Shown here in pieces: positions 52,975 to 63,742 of a stretch of DNA of 64,000 nucleotides. Source of the DNA: Diploptera punctata. Lineage: Eukaryota > Arthropoda > Insecta > Blattodea > Blaberidae. The translations under genes and the position numbers were made by a program. The stretch spans positions 62,001 to 126,000 of the forward strand of contig JASPKZ010009683.1 in the NCBI GenBank assembly GCA_030220185.1, written 5' to 3'. Every line of letters starts with the position of its first letter. Within the stretch, counting starts at the first letter, position 1. The notes below the pieces were generated by a model. The model ran no database searches. It saw nothing but the letters and a program-made list of their open reading frames with translations, and had not been told where the DNA came from.

Positions 52975-53270
52975 TATCTTCTTATTCTTCTTAATCATAA
53001 TTTGTAGGATTTTCATCCTGTTTATTTTATTTTCACTCCTCAGAGGAAGACATATTGGATATGCATTCACTGTCTATCCATCTCTTGGCTGGTCTTCCTC
53101 TTGTTCTTCTCCCATCCATTGGTCTATCTTCTTTAGCTCTTTTTGCAAGTCGGTTGTCTTCCATTCTTTCTATATGACCCTTCCAATATTTTCATCTATC
53201 TATAATAAATTTGGTTATGTCTTGAATATGACATTTGTCCCTAATTTCTGTGTTGTGTATTTTATCAAAT
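52975..53270 (-). pseudogene. LINE 3'-end remnant, separate family
   Basis: Minus strand: IHNTEIRDKCHIQDITKFII, YWKGHIERMEDNRLAKRAKE, DRPMDGRRTRGRPAKRWIDS. Clean block order despite frameshifts; belongs near LINE B/C. Confidence 0.8.
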
Positions 53271-53274
53271 AATG

Positions 53275-54515
53275 TTTAATTCCCATTTATGTACTGTAAC
53301 AAACTGTAAGAGTAACCATTTTACAGTTTTAGTTTAAGATTTTTAAAAACAGAAATAGGGATGTCAAGAACCCCTGTAATGCATTACGAGATAAGGTGAA
53401 GTAGAATACACAAACAGGTTCTTAGCCTACAGATTTTTACACAATTAAAAGTATGCCAATAACACTGGCCAACAAGGTTTTCTTCACAACATATCTGATT
53501 AATGTGCATTTTTCATACTGAATTCACATATGCAGTCAGAATTTTTCCATAGGCACAGTTTTATTTTTTCTTTCTTTTTGTGACAGCTACTTTTTAAAAT
53601 TTGATTCTAGCATTCTCTTTGACATGTTATAGGAACATTTATCTTATCTGCAGCGACTTTATTCAAGCTGTACTTAAGGAAATTATATATCAAGCTGAAG
53701 CATCAGAAGATTCATTCATGTTTTGACCTGTTAATTTGACATTGTGATGTGTCAGTACTGAGTTCACAGTAAGTTTATTGGCACGAATATCACTAGTGTA
53801 ATATTCCTTCCTTTCTGTTTAGAAGTGTATTGTTTTGTGCTGTATTTTAGTGTTATGTTTTTCATCATGACTAGAAAGTAAATCATGCAGGTAATTTATG
53901 CTACATTTGTGGTGAGCTGACATTCACGTCTCAGAGGCAAAATTTCACGTGACTTGTGAAAAAGTGTTATTTGCTTTACTTTGGCCATCAAGTTGGTGAT
54001 TTTGATAAAAACTGGGCCCCAAATATATGCTGTGTTTCATGTGTTAGGTTGTTGATTGGGTGAAATATAGTACACATCATATACCGTTTGCAATTCCCAT
54101 GATTTGGAGGGAATGGATCATGTACTGATTGTTATTTTTGTTTAATAAATATTAAAGGAATTGCATCTAAAACAAAATATACAGTTAAGTATCCAAATTT
54201 GCTATCTGCAATCAGACCTGTCTCACACAATGAAGAGTTCCCTGTAACCAGTATATGCAGATATGTTCTTAAGCTATAACTCTAATACTGATCTTGCTCA
54301 AATTGAAAATCATTAAGATGAAAATAAAAATATCCTACATATGAAAGCAGTAGCTGTTCACTAGAACCATACTTTCCCAATCAAAAGAACTTCATGATTG
54401 ATTCGGGATTTTAAAGCTGGATATTTACCCACATTTTAATAATAATAGGGATTATTTTATTTTAATATATATTTATCTTCAATATTTTTTTATACAAGAA
54501 ACATCAGTTAAATTA
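53275..54515. other. No gene recognised
   Basis: 1.2 kb of AT-rich sequence with no long ORF, tRNA or repeat seen in comparison with the rest of the window. Confidence 0.4.
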
Positions 54516-55280
54516 TCATAAGTAATGCCACGAGTGATTTCCAAATTATCGATAAATTCACGACTCACGAAGTGAGGAGTAAATTTATCTAGAGAATTTG
54601 GAAATCAAGAGTGGCATTTGTTAGGACTATTTAACGAATAAATTAAGCTGTATACTCACAAATCATTATTTAAATATAGTTATTTTAAAATATTTATATA
54701 TTTAATGTAAACGGCGATGTTTGAAAACAAATGAGAAACGATAGGTACGCTTCTACTGCTTCTTTTGTTCATCACTGCAACCAGATCATACTATTTATTG
54801 CCAAAGGAATCGCAATATTGTAAGAATGCACTCTAGTGGAGAAAAAATAAAAACACATCAATGCTGTATATTAATTAATTTCTGATGTCCTATGATGTAA
54901 ATATGACAATTATATTTTTCTGCAACGTTATATTACCTGGGAAAAAATACATTTAAGAAAGTGCAAACAGTGGTTTCTTTTTTTGGTGGTATAATCAATT
55001 GCTACAAATGTTTTTATATAAACTCCCGAATGCGCTATGTGTTGACATTCATGCACACTATATATACAATATGGTAGGCGTATTTCTGAGAGACGTCAGT
55101 CACTGCAAAATAACGCTATGACCTATTCAGAATATTAAAAAGGAGGTGCTTTCTTTATTATGATAACTTTTAACACTGATAAATTTCTAGGCGCAACACG
55201 ACTGTGATTGGTTGTAAAACAGAAATCATTGAAACGTGATTGGTCATTGACTCCCATTTGGGGCATGAGTTAAATAGTCA
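54516..55280 (-). mobile_element. HE element, fullest copy (765 bp)
   Basis: Left TCATAAGTAATGCCACGAGT plus hairpin; right CATTTGGGGCATGAGTTAAATAGTCA (55255-55280). The interior contains TGTAAACGGCGATGTTTGAA, GGAGAAAAAATAAAAACACA, ATTGCTACAAATGTTTTTAT and ATGATAACTTTTAACACTG. No ORF is shared among copies, consistent with a non-autonomous family. Confidence 0.9.
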
Positions 55281-55284
55281 TTAA

Positions 55285-55955
55285 GGTAGAAATTCATATT
55301 TCTTATATCATAAACAATTGAACATAAGTTATAGTTGTCAATATATTTTGATTCTGAAAGATTGTAGAATCAGTTAAGAATGTGAAAGACTTTGAAATAT
55401 TAACTGTCTCCATATTTAAAGTGTTTGGGTAATTTGGATGTGAGTGAGCCAATAGTACTCATGACCAGGTTCATTAACCAATCACATTTGAATTGATATG
55501 AAAGAATCTTGAATTCTGGGAGGGAAATTCCTCCATGAAACCAGCATTGCACTTCAAACAGTCATGATGACCCGTTGATGTACTAATGGTCCCATACATT
55601 TTATTAAGAATAATATAATGATGATAAGGAAGAGAGTGCATCTTTTGACAACATAATAATATGAAATATAAGTGCAATAAATTCTGATTCAAAATAATTT
55701 TATGATATGTAATTGAGTCACCATTGCTTATTAGCATTTCCTATATAACGTACATAATTCGTACACAAGTGAATAAGTCAGTAAGTGAAATAAAGAATTT
55801 TAATGCTCTTAAATAAAATAGTTTGAGCATACCGTTAGCCTATATTTGAAAGTCATGTTATAGCGGATAAATTTGATTCTGAAAGTGAATAGGATTAATA
55901 CAAGTTCCATATAAAACTAAATAATATTTTGAAATAGAAAGTGACCATCCATCCA
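55285..55955. other. No gene recognised
   Basis: AT-rich, no repeats noted; ends in (CCAT)4 at 55950-55964. Confidence 0.35.
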
Positions 55956-55957
55956 TC

Positions 55958-56220
55958 CATCCACAGTAATTCTGCCTGAAGGCAGGTCTTTCACTGCAAT
56001 CATAGCATTATCATGCTATGCTTTGTAGCTTTACTAGGGAATTATAGGTGTGGTAGCTTCCCATTGCTTTCCACACCGGTGAAGGATGATGATGATGATT
56101 GCCAGATGACTTTTGGGGTCCGTTGGGCCCTAAGCTTCCTGACATTTGTCTTACAGGTGAGGAAAAACTCCGAAAAAACCTTACCCAGGATCCTGTCCCG
56201 ACTGGGAATCGAACTGGGTG
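55958..56220 (-). mobile_element. SINE C, copy 4
   Basis: Right end is the tRNA-like head in reverse (TGTCCCGACTGGGAATCGAA); body CTGACATTTGTCTTACAGGT; 3' part TAATTCTGCCTGAAGGCAGG, GCAATCATAGCATTATCATG and CACACCGGTGAAGGATGATG. Confidence 0.9.
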
Positions 56221-56431
56221 ACCATATTTTATTAAAAATCACTTAGTGTTCTTATTCCAAGCGTTAATCAGAGAATTTTCTTTCTACACATGATCCCTGT
56301 TGTGTTAAAAGACCTTCATCAACCATAAATTCCATTTATTTTTTCTTCTCGTTTCCAAGGTGAAACAAGTTGATGATATGTGCCTATAATAACCCCCTAA
56401 TGCGAGATGTGGATTTGAAAGATCAACATGC

Positions 56432-56695
56432 TACAAACCAGAAGATTGAGGGTTCGAGTCCTGGTGGGGTCAAGATTTTTAAAATGAACTAAACCTTCAG
56501 GCAGCACTATGGTCCTGGGGTTGATTCAGCCTCTAATGAAAATGAGTACCAGATGCTTGTTATGATGGTAACGGTAATGGCCGTCAAGCAGAGATAAGAA
56601 CATCAAGTGCCGATTTTCTACAAAAAGTGGGAGCCTTAACCTACTAATACTCCAAGGGGCTCCTAAGGCCTGTAGTGGGACCACTTTACCTTTTA
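56432..56695 (+). mobile_element. SINE F, copy 5
   Basis: Head with GAGGGTTCGAGTCC (B box), then ATGGTCCTGGGGTTGATTCA, ATGAGTACCAGATGC and GGGGCTCCTAAGGCCTGTAG, ending CCACTTTACCTTTTAG. Forward orientation. Confidence 0.85.
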
Positions 56696-56699
56696 GATA

Positions 56700-57180
56700 C
56701 TGGGTGAATAGTTGACTGCCTTTCCATAAAGTAAGGGTATCGTCAATTGAAATCTTTTTTTTGTATCTATCTAAAATTTACTGTTGAGGTACTGTACTAT
56801 ACATAAATCAGAAATAACTTTTTTGGGCCTTTATATGTTTTGAATTCTGCGTCATTGTTAAAAATGAAGAGATTTGAAAATGAATTCAAATCGATAGACA
56901 AGCTATTCTACAAAAAAAAAAGACTGATTTATTTTTCTAAGAAATCCTTTATCAAGTTATAAATACAAGTAAAATGTCAGAGGCTGCAAGAATAAATGCA
57001 AATATAAAATAATTTTAACTTGTTACTCGGCCATCATTGATATACATACGCTGATATAAACTTTGAAATCTACATAAAAGTTATATAAATAGTTAATGTA
57101 AATATCATAATAACTACTTACTTACTTACTTTTTTTACCTAAAATCATAACAGTTTAAAACAGTGGATGCAGCTAGCATA
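56700..57180. other. No gene; (CTTA)n trace
   Basis: AT-rich. A short ACTTACTTACTTAC run at 57115-57129 is what a LINE A tail looks like in reverse, but no LINE A body is attached. Confidence 0.4.
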
Positions 57181-57329
57181 CACAGTATGTATCTCCACAC
57201 CAGCAGAAGAATTCAACCCGCATACATGTCACGTACCTCCATTCTGACAAGTTAAACAGCATTTTAGGTGCCAGACTTTTAATAGTACCTTCAGAGGGTG
57301 CAACTGTACCTCCACTGCATAGTCTATGC

Positions 57330-57630
57330 CCAGCCACACAACTGCAAAGATTGCCTGGTTAAACCAAAGTGCAAAGAAACCCAAATTTACTTAAGTGTGC
57401 AAACTGTGGGGCAACTGGTCACCTTTCATCCTATAGTGGCTGCCCAGCTTTTGTGACACCCAAAGAATCCTTCCAAAGGACCAAAGAGCAAAACAAACCT
57501 ACTCCTAAACCTCATACCTTTACTTTCATGAAAGTGAATCCTTCTATTTATTATACCCAAGCTTTGAAGTCTGACACTTCTTCAACTATAGAGAACAGTG
57601 CTGTTGAGGCCCAGGGCCAGTTCAGTTAAT
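57330..57630 (+). pseudogene. Jockey-type LINE ORF1 (gag) zinc-knuckle fragment
   Basis: 57369-57629 encodes LKCANCGATGHLSSYSGCPA, a CCHC knuckle (C-x2-C-x4-H-x5-C) followed by FVTPKESFQRTKEQN. An earlier HNCKDCLVKPKCKET-like knuckle lies in another frame at 57335-57380. The rest of ORF1 and ORF2 are missing. Confidence 0.7.
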
Positions 57631-57649
57631 GACAACTCCCTCACTAAGT

Positions 57650-57925
57650 GGCCATGCATAGATGCTCTAGGATATCCAACCCATTTTGACTGGATTACAA
57701 AATCTGAACCAGAGTGGTTAAAATAGATATGTTTTTATATTGATTTCAAATCATGTCTGGTGTTTTTCTATGAACTTGTGTTGGTAACATTAATACTCAG
57801 ACATATGTGTGCAATTTATATTTGGTAATTGTCAGAACACACAGAAGACTTTTTATTGGTTGTTACGGCAGATAAAATAATCTAGACAATATTGTGGAAA
57901 CATCTTCTGTTTAAATTTTTAGGAA
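57650..57925. other. No gene recognised
   Basis: Flank of the following foldback insertion. Confidence 0.35.
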
Positions 57926-58039
57926 CACAATGAGGTATTAAATTAATATTAAGAAGCTAAAGCTGTTAGTATGATTGAAATAAGTATATTAAAGTACACA
58001 ACTAAATTATTGTAATCAAATGGTAAAGAGAAAAATGTA

Positions 58040-58114
58040 TGCCTGAACCAGGAATCGAACCCCGAACCTTCAGCTTTCCGTGCTGATGCTCTTAACCATT
58101 GGGCTAATTCAGGC
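58040..58114 (-). tRNA. tRNA-like sequence, left arm (anticodon position reads GGA)
   Basis: Minus strand: acceptor GCCTGAA pairs perfectly with TTCAGGC; anticodon stem TCAGC/GCTGA; loop ACGGAAA; short variable region; T loop TTCGATT. GGA would mean Ser, but a real tRNA-Ser has a long variable arm and U33, so this is a tRNA-derived element part. Confidence 0.6.
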
Positions 58115-58297
58115 TTCCTTCCCATCCAAGCATAAATCCTTCCTTTACCTACTAATGCTTTAACTATGTGGAGTCCCTTCATGTCTTCTTAATGTAGAAG
58201 CCATTCATTGTGTATTTGTGAATGATGATTCATTGCATTTGAATGTGGGACCAAGACAGTAAGGTAAAGGAAGGATTTATGCTTGGATGGGAAGGAG

Positions 58298-58372
58298 GAC
58301 TGAATTAGCTCAATGGTTAAGAGCATCAGCATGGAAAGCTGAAGGTTCGGAGTTCGATTCCCGGTTCAGGCA
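58298..58372 (+). tRNA. tRNA-like sequence, right arm (anticodon position reads GGA)
   Basis: Same fold with loop ATGGAAA (T at position 33) and B box AGTTCGATTCCC; one acceptor mismatch (GACTGAA). A T5 run at 58377-58381 follows. Confidence 0.6.
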
Positions 58373-58587
58373 TACATTTTTCTTAAGTTATGTAGATAGG
58401 AAATAACACTATGAGGAGTTATGAAGTACGAGGTGAGTGAAATAAAAAATAAACAATATACATTTTCCTCTTTACCATTTGATTACAATGAGGTATTATT
58501 TATTTAAGAAAGATTATATCACCTCCCCATGAGGTGAGATGATACAATTTTTCTTAATTATCTTCTGTGTTTGTTAAAATACTTACT

Positions 58588-61500
58588 TACTTACTCACTG
58601 GCACTATCGAACCCGTAGGTTCATGGCCGCACGGACATAAGCTCTCCATACATCCCTATCCTGAGCTAATGTTTTCCAATCATTCCCTGTATAATCTACT
58701 TCCCTCAAATCATAGTTAATGTTGTTCTCCCACCTCATTCTTGGTCTACCAACTGGGCGTTTTCCTTCTGGCTTTCCGACAAGAAGTTTCCATGCACGTC
58801 TTTCATTCCCCATACGCGCAACATGTCCTGCCCATCGCAGTCTACGGGACTTAACTGTTCTTATTATATCTGGCTTCCTACAAAGACCATGTAGTTCATT
58901 GTTATGTAGTCTTCTCCATTCACCTGTCTGTTCATCTCTCTTTGGTCCAAAAATTTTCCTAAGAACTTTATTCTCAAATACTCGTAATCTCATTTCCTCC
59001 CTTAAAGTAAGAGTCCATGTTTTGCATCCATATAATATAACTGGTAGAATAATAGTTTTATATATTTTCAGCTTAACGTTTTTTGAAAGGAGTTGGGACA
59101 TCAAAAGTCTCTGCAATGCATAATAGCATGCATTTCCAGAATTGAGCCTATGTTTAATTTCTTTGTGCATCTCATTCCTATTTGTGATTATTGTTCCTAG
59201 GTATTTGAATTCAGCCAATTCCTCAAAATTTCCCTCTTTTGTCATTAGCTGTCCATTTCCATTATATAATGTATTTCTAACGTGTGACCATATATTTAGT
59301 TTTACTGATATTTACTTCCAGTCCTAATCTCTTAGTGTTACTCAATAGTGTGTGCGTGTTGGCCTTTAGTATCTCCTCGCTATCGGCCAGTAGTACTACA
59401 TCATCAGCATAAACTAACAGCTTATTATTACCGTTCAGTTGTAAGCCTTCCTCATTCTCTAAAGATTTAATGGCATGCTCTAGTACAAAATTAAATAGTA
59501 GAGGAGATAGTGCATCTCCTTGCTTCAACCCATTCTGGATTTCAAAAGTGTCTGAAAACTGTTTGCCTACACGCACCCTACTCGTTGAGCCATTTAGACA
59601 CATTCGTATAAGTCTAACTAACTTTTTAGGAATTCCGAACTCCAGCAGGATACTATATAACTTCTCCCTCTTAATTGAATGATATGCTTTTTTGAAGTCT
59701 ACATATAGTTGATGTACAGTACCACTATATTCCCATTTCTTTTCTAAAATCTGTCTTATACTAAAAATCTGATCTGTTGTAGACCTGTTTTCTTCTAAAT
59801 GCACATTGATGATCTCCTAGAATGTCATCAATATAGGGAGTAAGTCTGCTTACTAATATATTTGTTAGAATTTTGTACGAAGTTGAAAGTAATGAGATGC
59901 CCCTATAGTTGTTGCAATCAGTTTTATCTCCTTTCTTATAAATTGGTACGATAATTGATTCCTTCCATTCATCTGGAAGAGCTTCTTTTTCCCAAATCAT
60001 AGTAAGCAACCAGCGTATCTTGTCCATCAATTTTCTCTTTCTCCCCCTGATTTTATCAGTTCTGCTGGGATCTCATCTGAACCTGATGCTTTATACATCT
60101 TCAATTTTTCAATTGCCATTTCAATCTCTAATGCACTTGGCTCTGCGACTAGCATTTCTGCTGTCTGTAACTTATCCTCCTCAATGTCCTGTTCTGTATG
60201 TACATTTAATAGCTGATTAAAATAACTTTTCCATCTATTTAATATACTCTTGGAATCTGCAATCATATCCCCATTTTCATTCCGAATTATGTTTGTTCTA
60301 GCCTGAAACCCTTTCTTCTCTATACTAATTCCCTTATATAATTCTCTAATGTTCCTATTTTTTGCATTCATTTCAAGATTATTAATCTTCTCTCTCAAAT
60401 ATTCCCTCTTCTTACTCTTTAGTAACTTGGTGGTTTCCCGTCTAACACTACCCAATTGCTCTAAATTTACCTCATTTGGCTCGTGTAACCATTTCATTTT
60501 TGCTAGCTTTCTTTTCTTTACGATGTCGGCACATTCCTCATCAAACCATTTCTTGTTTTGCCTCTTTTTTAAACAACCAATGCTTTCTGATGCTGACAAT
60601 TTAATAGTATCTCTTATAGCCTCCCATTCTTTATTTATATCAGTTTCTTCTTCGTTTGCAACATTGTCATCTGAAGATTCCAGTACTTCAAATCTATTAG
60701 CAATTTGATTTGGTATTCTTGCCGCATTTCATCATTTTTCAAGTTTTTTAATTCATATTTTACAGAATCATCTTTAGCGTTTGTTCCTCTCATAAGCGAT
60801 AGCCGTTGTCTGATTTTCACCCTGACCAGATGATGATCTGAATTGCAGTCCGTCCCTCTAACTGATCTAATATCAATGATGCTACTGTGCCAGCGTTTAT
60901 CCACTAATACATGATCTATCTGGTTCCGAGTTTCTCCATCTGGGGACGTCCAGGTGTATTTATGAATATCCTTATGCTGAAATGTTGTGCTCTTAACAAT
61001 GAGATTCTTTGATGTGGCAAATGTGACTAATCTAACCCCGTTGTCGTTACTATTCTTCATGAAGACTGAATTTGCCTATTGTTGGTTTGAATATATCTTC
61101 CCGCCCCACTTTTGCATTAAAATCTCCTAAGACAATTTTCATATGATATCGTGAAAGGCTATCAAATAAGCATTCTAATTCGTCATAGAACTCATCCTTG
61201 ATCTTGTCATCTTTATCTTCTGTGGGGGCATGTACATTTACAATTATAAAATCATGTCGTTTACCCTTTAGAATTATGTATGATATCCTATCACTAACAA
61301 ACTTAATATCTCGGATAGCGGATAGGATCCTCCTTCTGACTAAAAACCCGTTCCAAATGCAGGTCTTTCTGCACCCCCATAGTATAATGCAAAGCTTCCT
61401 GATTCCTGACTACCTTCTCCTGGCCACCTAACTTCCTGTAAAGCGACTATATCCAAGGGCGATTTATCCAATTCCCGCGTTAATATCTCTAGTGCCCCGC

Positions 61501-61810
61501 TATTGTATAAAGTCCTAACATTCCATGTTCCTAGGAACATGTCCCTGTGTTTGAGCCTTTGGCATGGGTTCCCTGAAGTAGTCCCCGCCCGGAGAACCAA
61601 ATGGGGGACTATTTGACCTCCGGAAAATTTTACCCCAGTAGAACCCATGTCCGCATTTCTTGACGGTTGTATTTTTACGGTGAAAGATCGTCACTCTTTC
61701 GACCAAGGTACTTATTTCGTCTGGCTTATCACCTTCGACCAGTCCGGCATGGGTAACCCTATCGGCAGCAATGCTACCGCCGGCATAGCTCTCAGGACCA
61801 TTTAAGCACA
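58588..61810 (-). pseudogene. LINE A, longest copy (5' leader, APE endonuclease, RT, 3' end)
   Basis: About 3.2 kb. Leader 61540-61810 (translated ESYAGGSIAADRVTHAGLVE-like). Endonuclease 61648-61165 and 61060-60900: GTWNVRTLYNSGALEIL, DIVALQEVRWPGEGSQESGS, then TWTSPDGETRNQIDHVLVDK and DCNSDHHLVRVKIRQ. Linker/RT: ESIGCLKKRQNKKWFDEECA, KASGSDEIPAELIKSGG, ALPDEWKESIIVPIYKKGDK, NNYRGISLLSTSYKILTNIL, then (59804-59277) VDFKKAYHSIKREKLYSILL, LKQGDALSPLLFNFVLEHAI, KLLVYADDVVLLADSEE. C-terminal 59245-58604 is open for 213 codons and ends in NINYDLREVDYTGNDWKTLA. Frame breaks at about 61350, 60735, 60030, 59790 and 59280 are single-base; the AYDS Asp is changed to His. Tail (CTTA) at 58583-58598. 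Confidence 0.93.
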
Positions 61811-61814
61811 CAAG

Positions 61815-62420
61815 CCACTCCACCACGACAAGGTAAAGATACCACAAAGTTATTAATAAGAAAGTTGACATAACCTAATTCAAGGGATTACATTGCGCTG
61901 TAAACAGCTGTTCCACCATACTATATTGTGTATTATTTTACTAATAATGTATAAGTCTTGTAGTTATTTGTGAAACTGAAAGTTACAATTCCGTACGGTA
62001 CTTCACAAGAAATTATACTTGTAACTAAAAATGTATTACACCATACTTTTATGGAACAGGTACTTGGTGAGGAAATATGAGGTGAGGTATATTATTTCAT
62101 ACTTTGAATAAACAATATTGTATATTTGGTCAGAATTACAACAGAAGAGTAAGTTTTTCTTCCCACTCACATTTTTTACTGGACACAATACAAGTATAGT
62201 TTATTTCAAATTCAGTATTTTGTCAAGGACTCGATGTCAAACTCAAAAATGTCACATGAGAGGAAAAGAGTGTCAAAGTTACATAAACAGTAAATACACT
62301 TCAGAAAATATGAAGGACTGTACTCCCTTGCCAAGGAAGAAAAGCAGTAACTCCAGAAATTAAAAACGTGGCATGTTCGGTATCATCTAAACATCTCCAC
62401 AATAGTACAACCTTAAAAAG
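61815..62420. other. No gene recognised
   Basis: 81-codon open stretch at 62118-62363 has no known domain. It may be upstream Penelope sequence, but no motif supports that. Confidence 0.3.
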
Positions 62421-62439
62421 TTGTAAAAATTATCTTCTT

Positions 62440-62525
62440 TGAATTACAGGCTGATGATGGGACTAGTCCTGAAAGCGCTACAGATAAACATGTAATAAAG
62501 TGGAATGACCTTTTAGGTAAATATT
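62440..62525 (+). mobile_element. Penelope-like 3' tail with hammerhead-like motif
   Basis: CTGATGATGGGACTAGTCCT followed by GAAAGCGC at about 62451-62478 has the hammerhead core order (CUGAUGA, stem II, GAAA) that Penelope-like elements carry. Similar tails end the elements at 11.1-11.9 kb and 45.5 kb, with CTGAAGATG or CAGAAGATG. Short fragment; stem I is not convincing. Confidence 0.45.
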
Positions 62526-62659
62526 TCATAATTTTATATTTTTATATCATATTTACTCGAATATAAGTCAACCTTAAATTTAAGATAACCCCCCCCCCCA
62601 ATTTTGAAAAGGCTTTTTAAGAATTTTCACTCTAATTGATTATATTTCTCCTTCTTTTG

Positions 62660-62830
62660 TCCACTAAATCTTCTTCTTCTTCCTTCCAAGTATTAGGTCA
62701 AGGCCTGTTACGATCCTATAGAAAATTTTCCCTCCATTTCATAAGACGGCCCAGAGATCTTCGTCCTCTTGGTATATAATTACAAACAGCTTTGAGATCC
62801 GATTTGAACTCATTCTTTCAAGATGGTTGT
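62660..62830 (-). pseudogene. LINE C-type 3' end with (GAA)n tail
   Basis: TTCTTCTTCTTCCTTCC (tail in reverse), GGCCTGTTACGATCCTATAG, GACGGCCCAGAGATCTTC and GTATATAATTACAAACAGC. The counterpart of 20590-20670 and 31440-31540. Confidence 0.6.
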
Positions 62831-62839
62831 CCACTAAAT

Positions 62840-63460
62840 AATTTTTGGTACGAATTAGCATTTCTCAATTTTTCTTTAATTTGTTGCCACTTACGAATAT
62901 TACTTTCGGAGACACCACATTTTCTCAATGCTGTACTATTATTTATAGCTTATGCTTCCTTAATTACCAGCAACTTAGAATTACCATCATAATGTCTCCA
63001 TGAACCAGTCGGAATCTGTGAACTGTAGAACTTTACCACATTTTTTTCAAATAATCTGAATTTTTAACTTTTAACACTAATTTTAACATCTGTAACAACA
63101 TTATCAGCTCAACTTTACTGCTACAGTTACAATTTTTTTAATTCATTGTCAAGATTCTTTTTACCAAATATATTTTTTACAGGGGTTGCAAGGGACGTGC
63201 ATTTCATCACCTCTCCTATCCAAATCTCATCCTCAACCTGCTCGTGGTGTAACCTGCTATTACAAATGAGACTCTGAGGACTGGCGGTATAACCACATCA
63301 CCTTAATGTAGAGGAAATGCTACATTAGTGGGAACCCCACATAATACCCCTCGGGCCAGCAACCCATTGGGCAAAAAAATTTACATTTGCTTTCAAATCT
63401 CAAACCAAGCTTGGGATGAATCAGACAGATCAACCTGTTGATGACCTTTGCGAGAATAAG
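62840..63460. other. No gene recognised
   Basis: AT-rich; a possible SINE-like stretch at 63190-63400 (GTAGAGGAAATGCTACATTA) is not present elsewhere in the window. Confidence 0.35.
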
Positions 63461-63464
63461 GATA

Positions 63465-63742
63465 CGACATGGAAGAAGGAAAATATTTTACAGAAATGAG
63501 GAAAATTATGGAAGAGTTGGATGTAGAACCCATTCTTCACCATATACAAAACTACCAGAACAACTGGAAAGCCCATCTTCAACGAATGTCTCATAGAATT
63601 CCAAAAGCCATACTTCGCTACTGCCCCCAAGGTAAAAGATCGCTGGGACGTCCAAAAACATGCTGGATGGAAAATTCCTCTTTGAAACTGTAACAGGCCA
63701 CATGGCCTAATACTTGCATGGATGATGATGATGATGATGATT
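63465..63742 (+). pseudogene. LINE C 3' end with (ATG)n tail
   Basis: Open at 63469-63693: MRKIMEELDVEPILHHIQNY, QNNWKAHLQRMSHRIPKAIL, RYCPQGKRSLGRPKTCWMEN, then a stop, CAGGCCACATGGCCTAATAC and (GATGAT)n at 63721-63742. Confidence 0.85.

Larger units (their letters stand above)
57941..58484. mobile_element. Foldback element with a tRNA-like gene in each arm, copy 2
   Basis: ACAATGAGGTATTA occurs on both sides (57927-57940 and 58485-58498), a 14-bp target duplication. The core arms 58030-58150 and 58262-58382 are inverted, 121 bp each, around a 111-bp spacer. An outer match (AATCAAATGGTAAAGAG, left, against CTCTTTACCATTTGATT at 58468-58484, right) shows that 58383-58460 is an extra segment in the right arm. 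tRNA-like units read outward from each arm and end at CATTTTTC. Confidence 0.85.

Noticed and set aside
58719..59123. 134-codon plus-strand ORF
   Set aside because: Antisense shadow of the 213-codon LINE A C-terminus.
62451..62518. Host exon encoding ADDGTSPESATDKHVIKWND
   Set aside because: Splice-like borders exist, but the sequence matches the Penelope-tail pattern (CTGA.GATG...GAAA) seen at two other loci; kept only as a low-interest finding.
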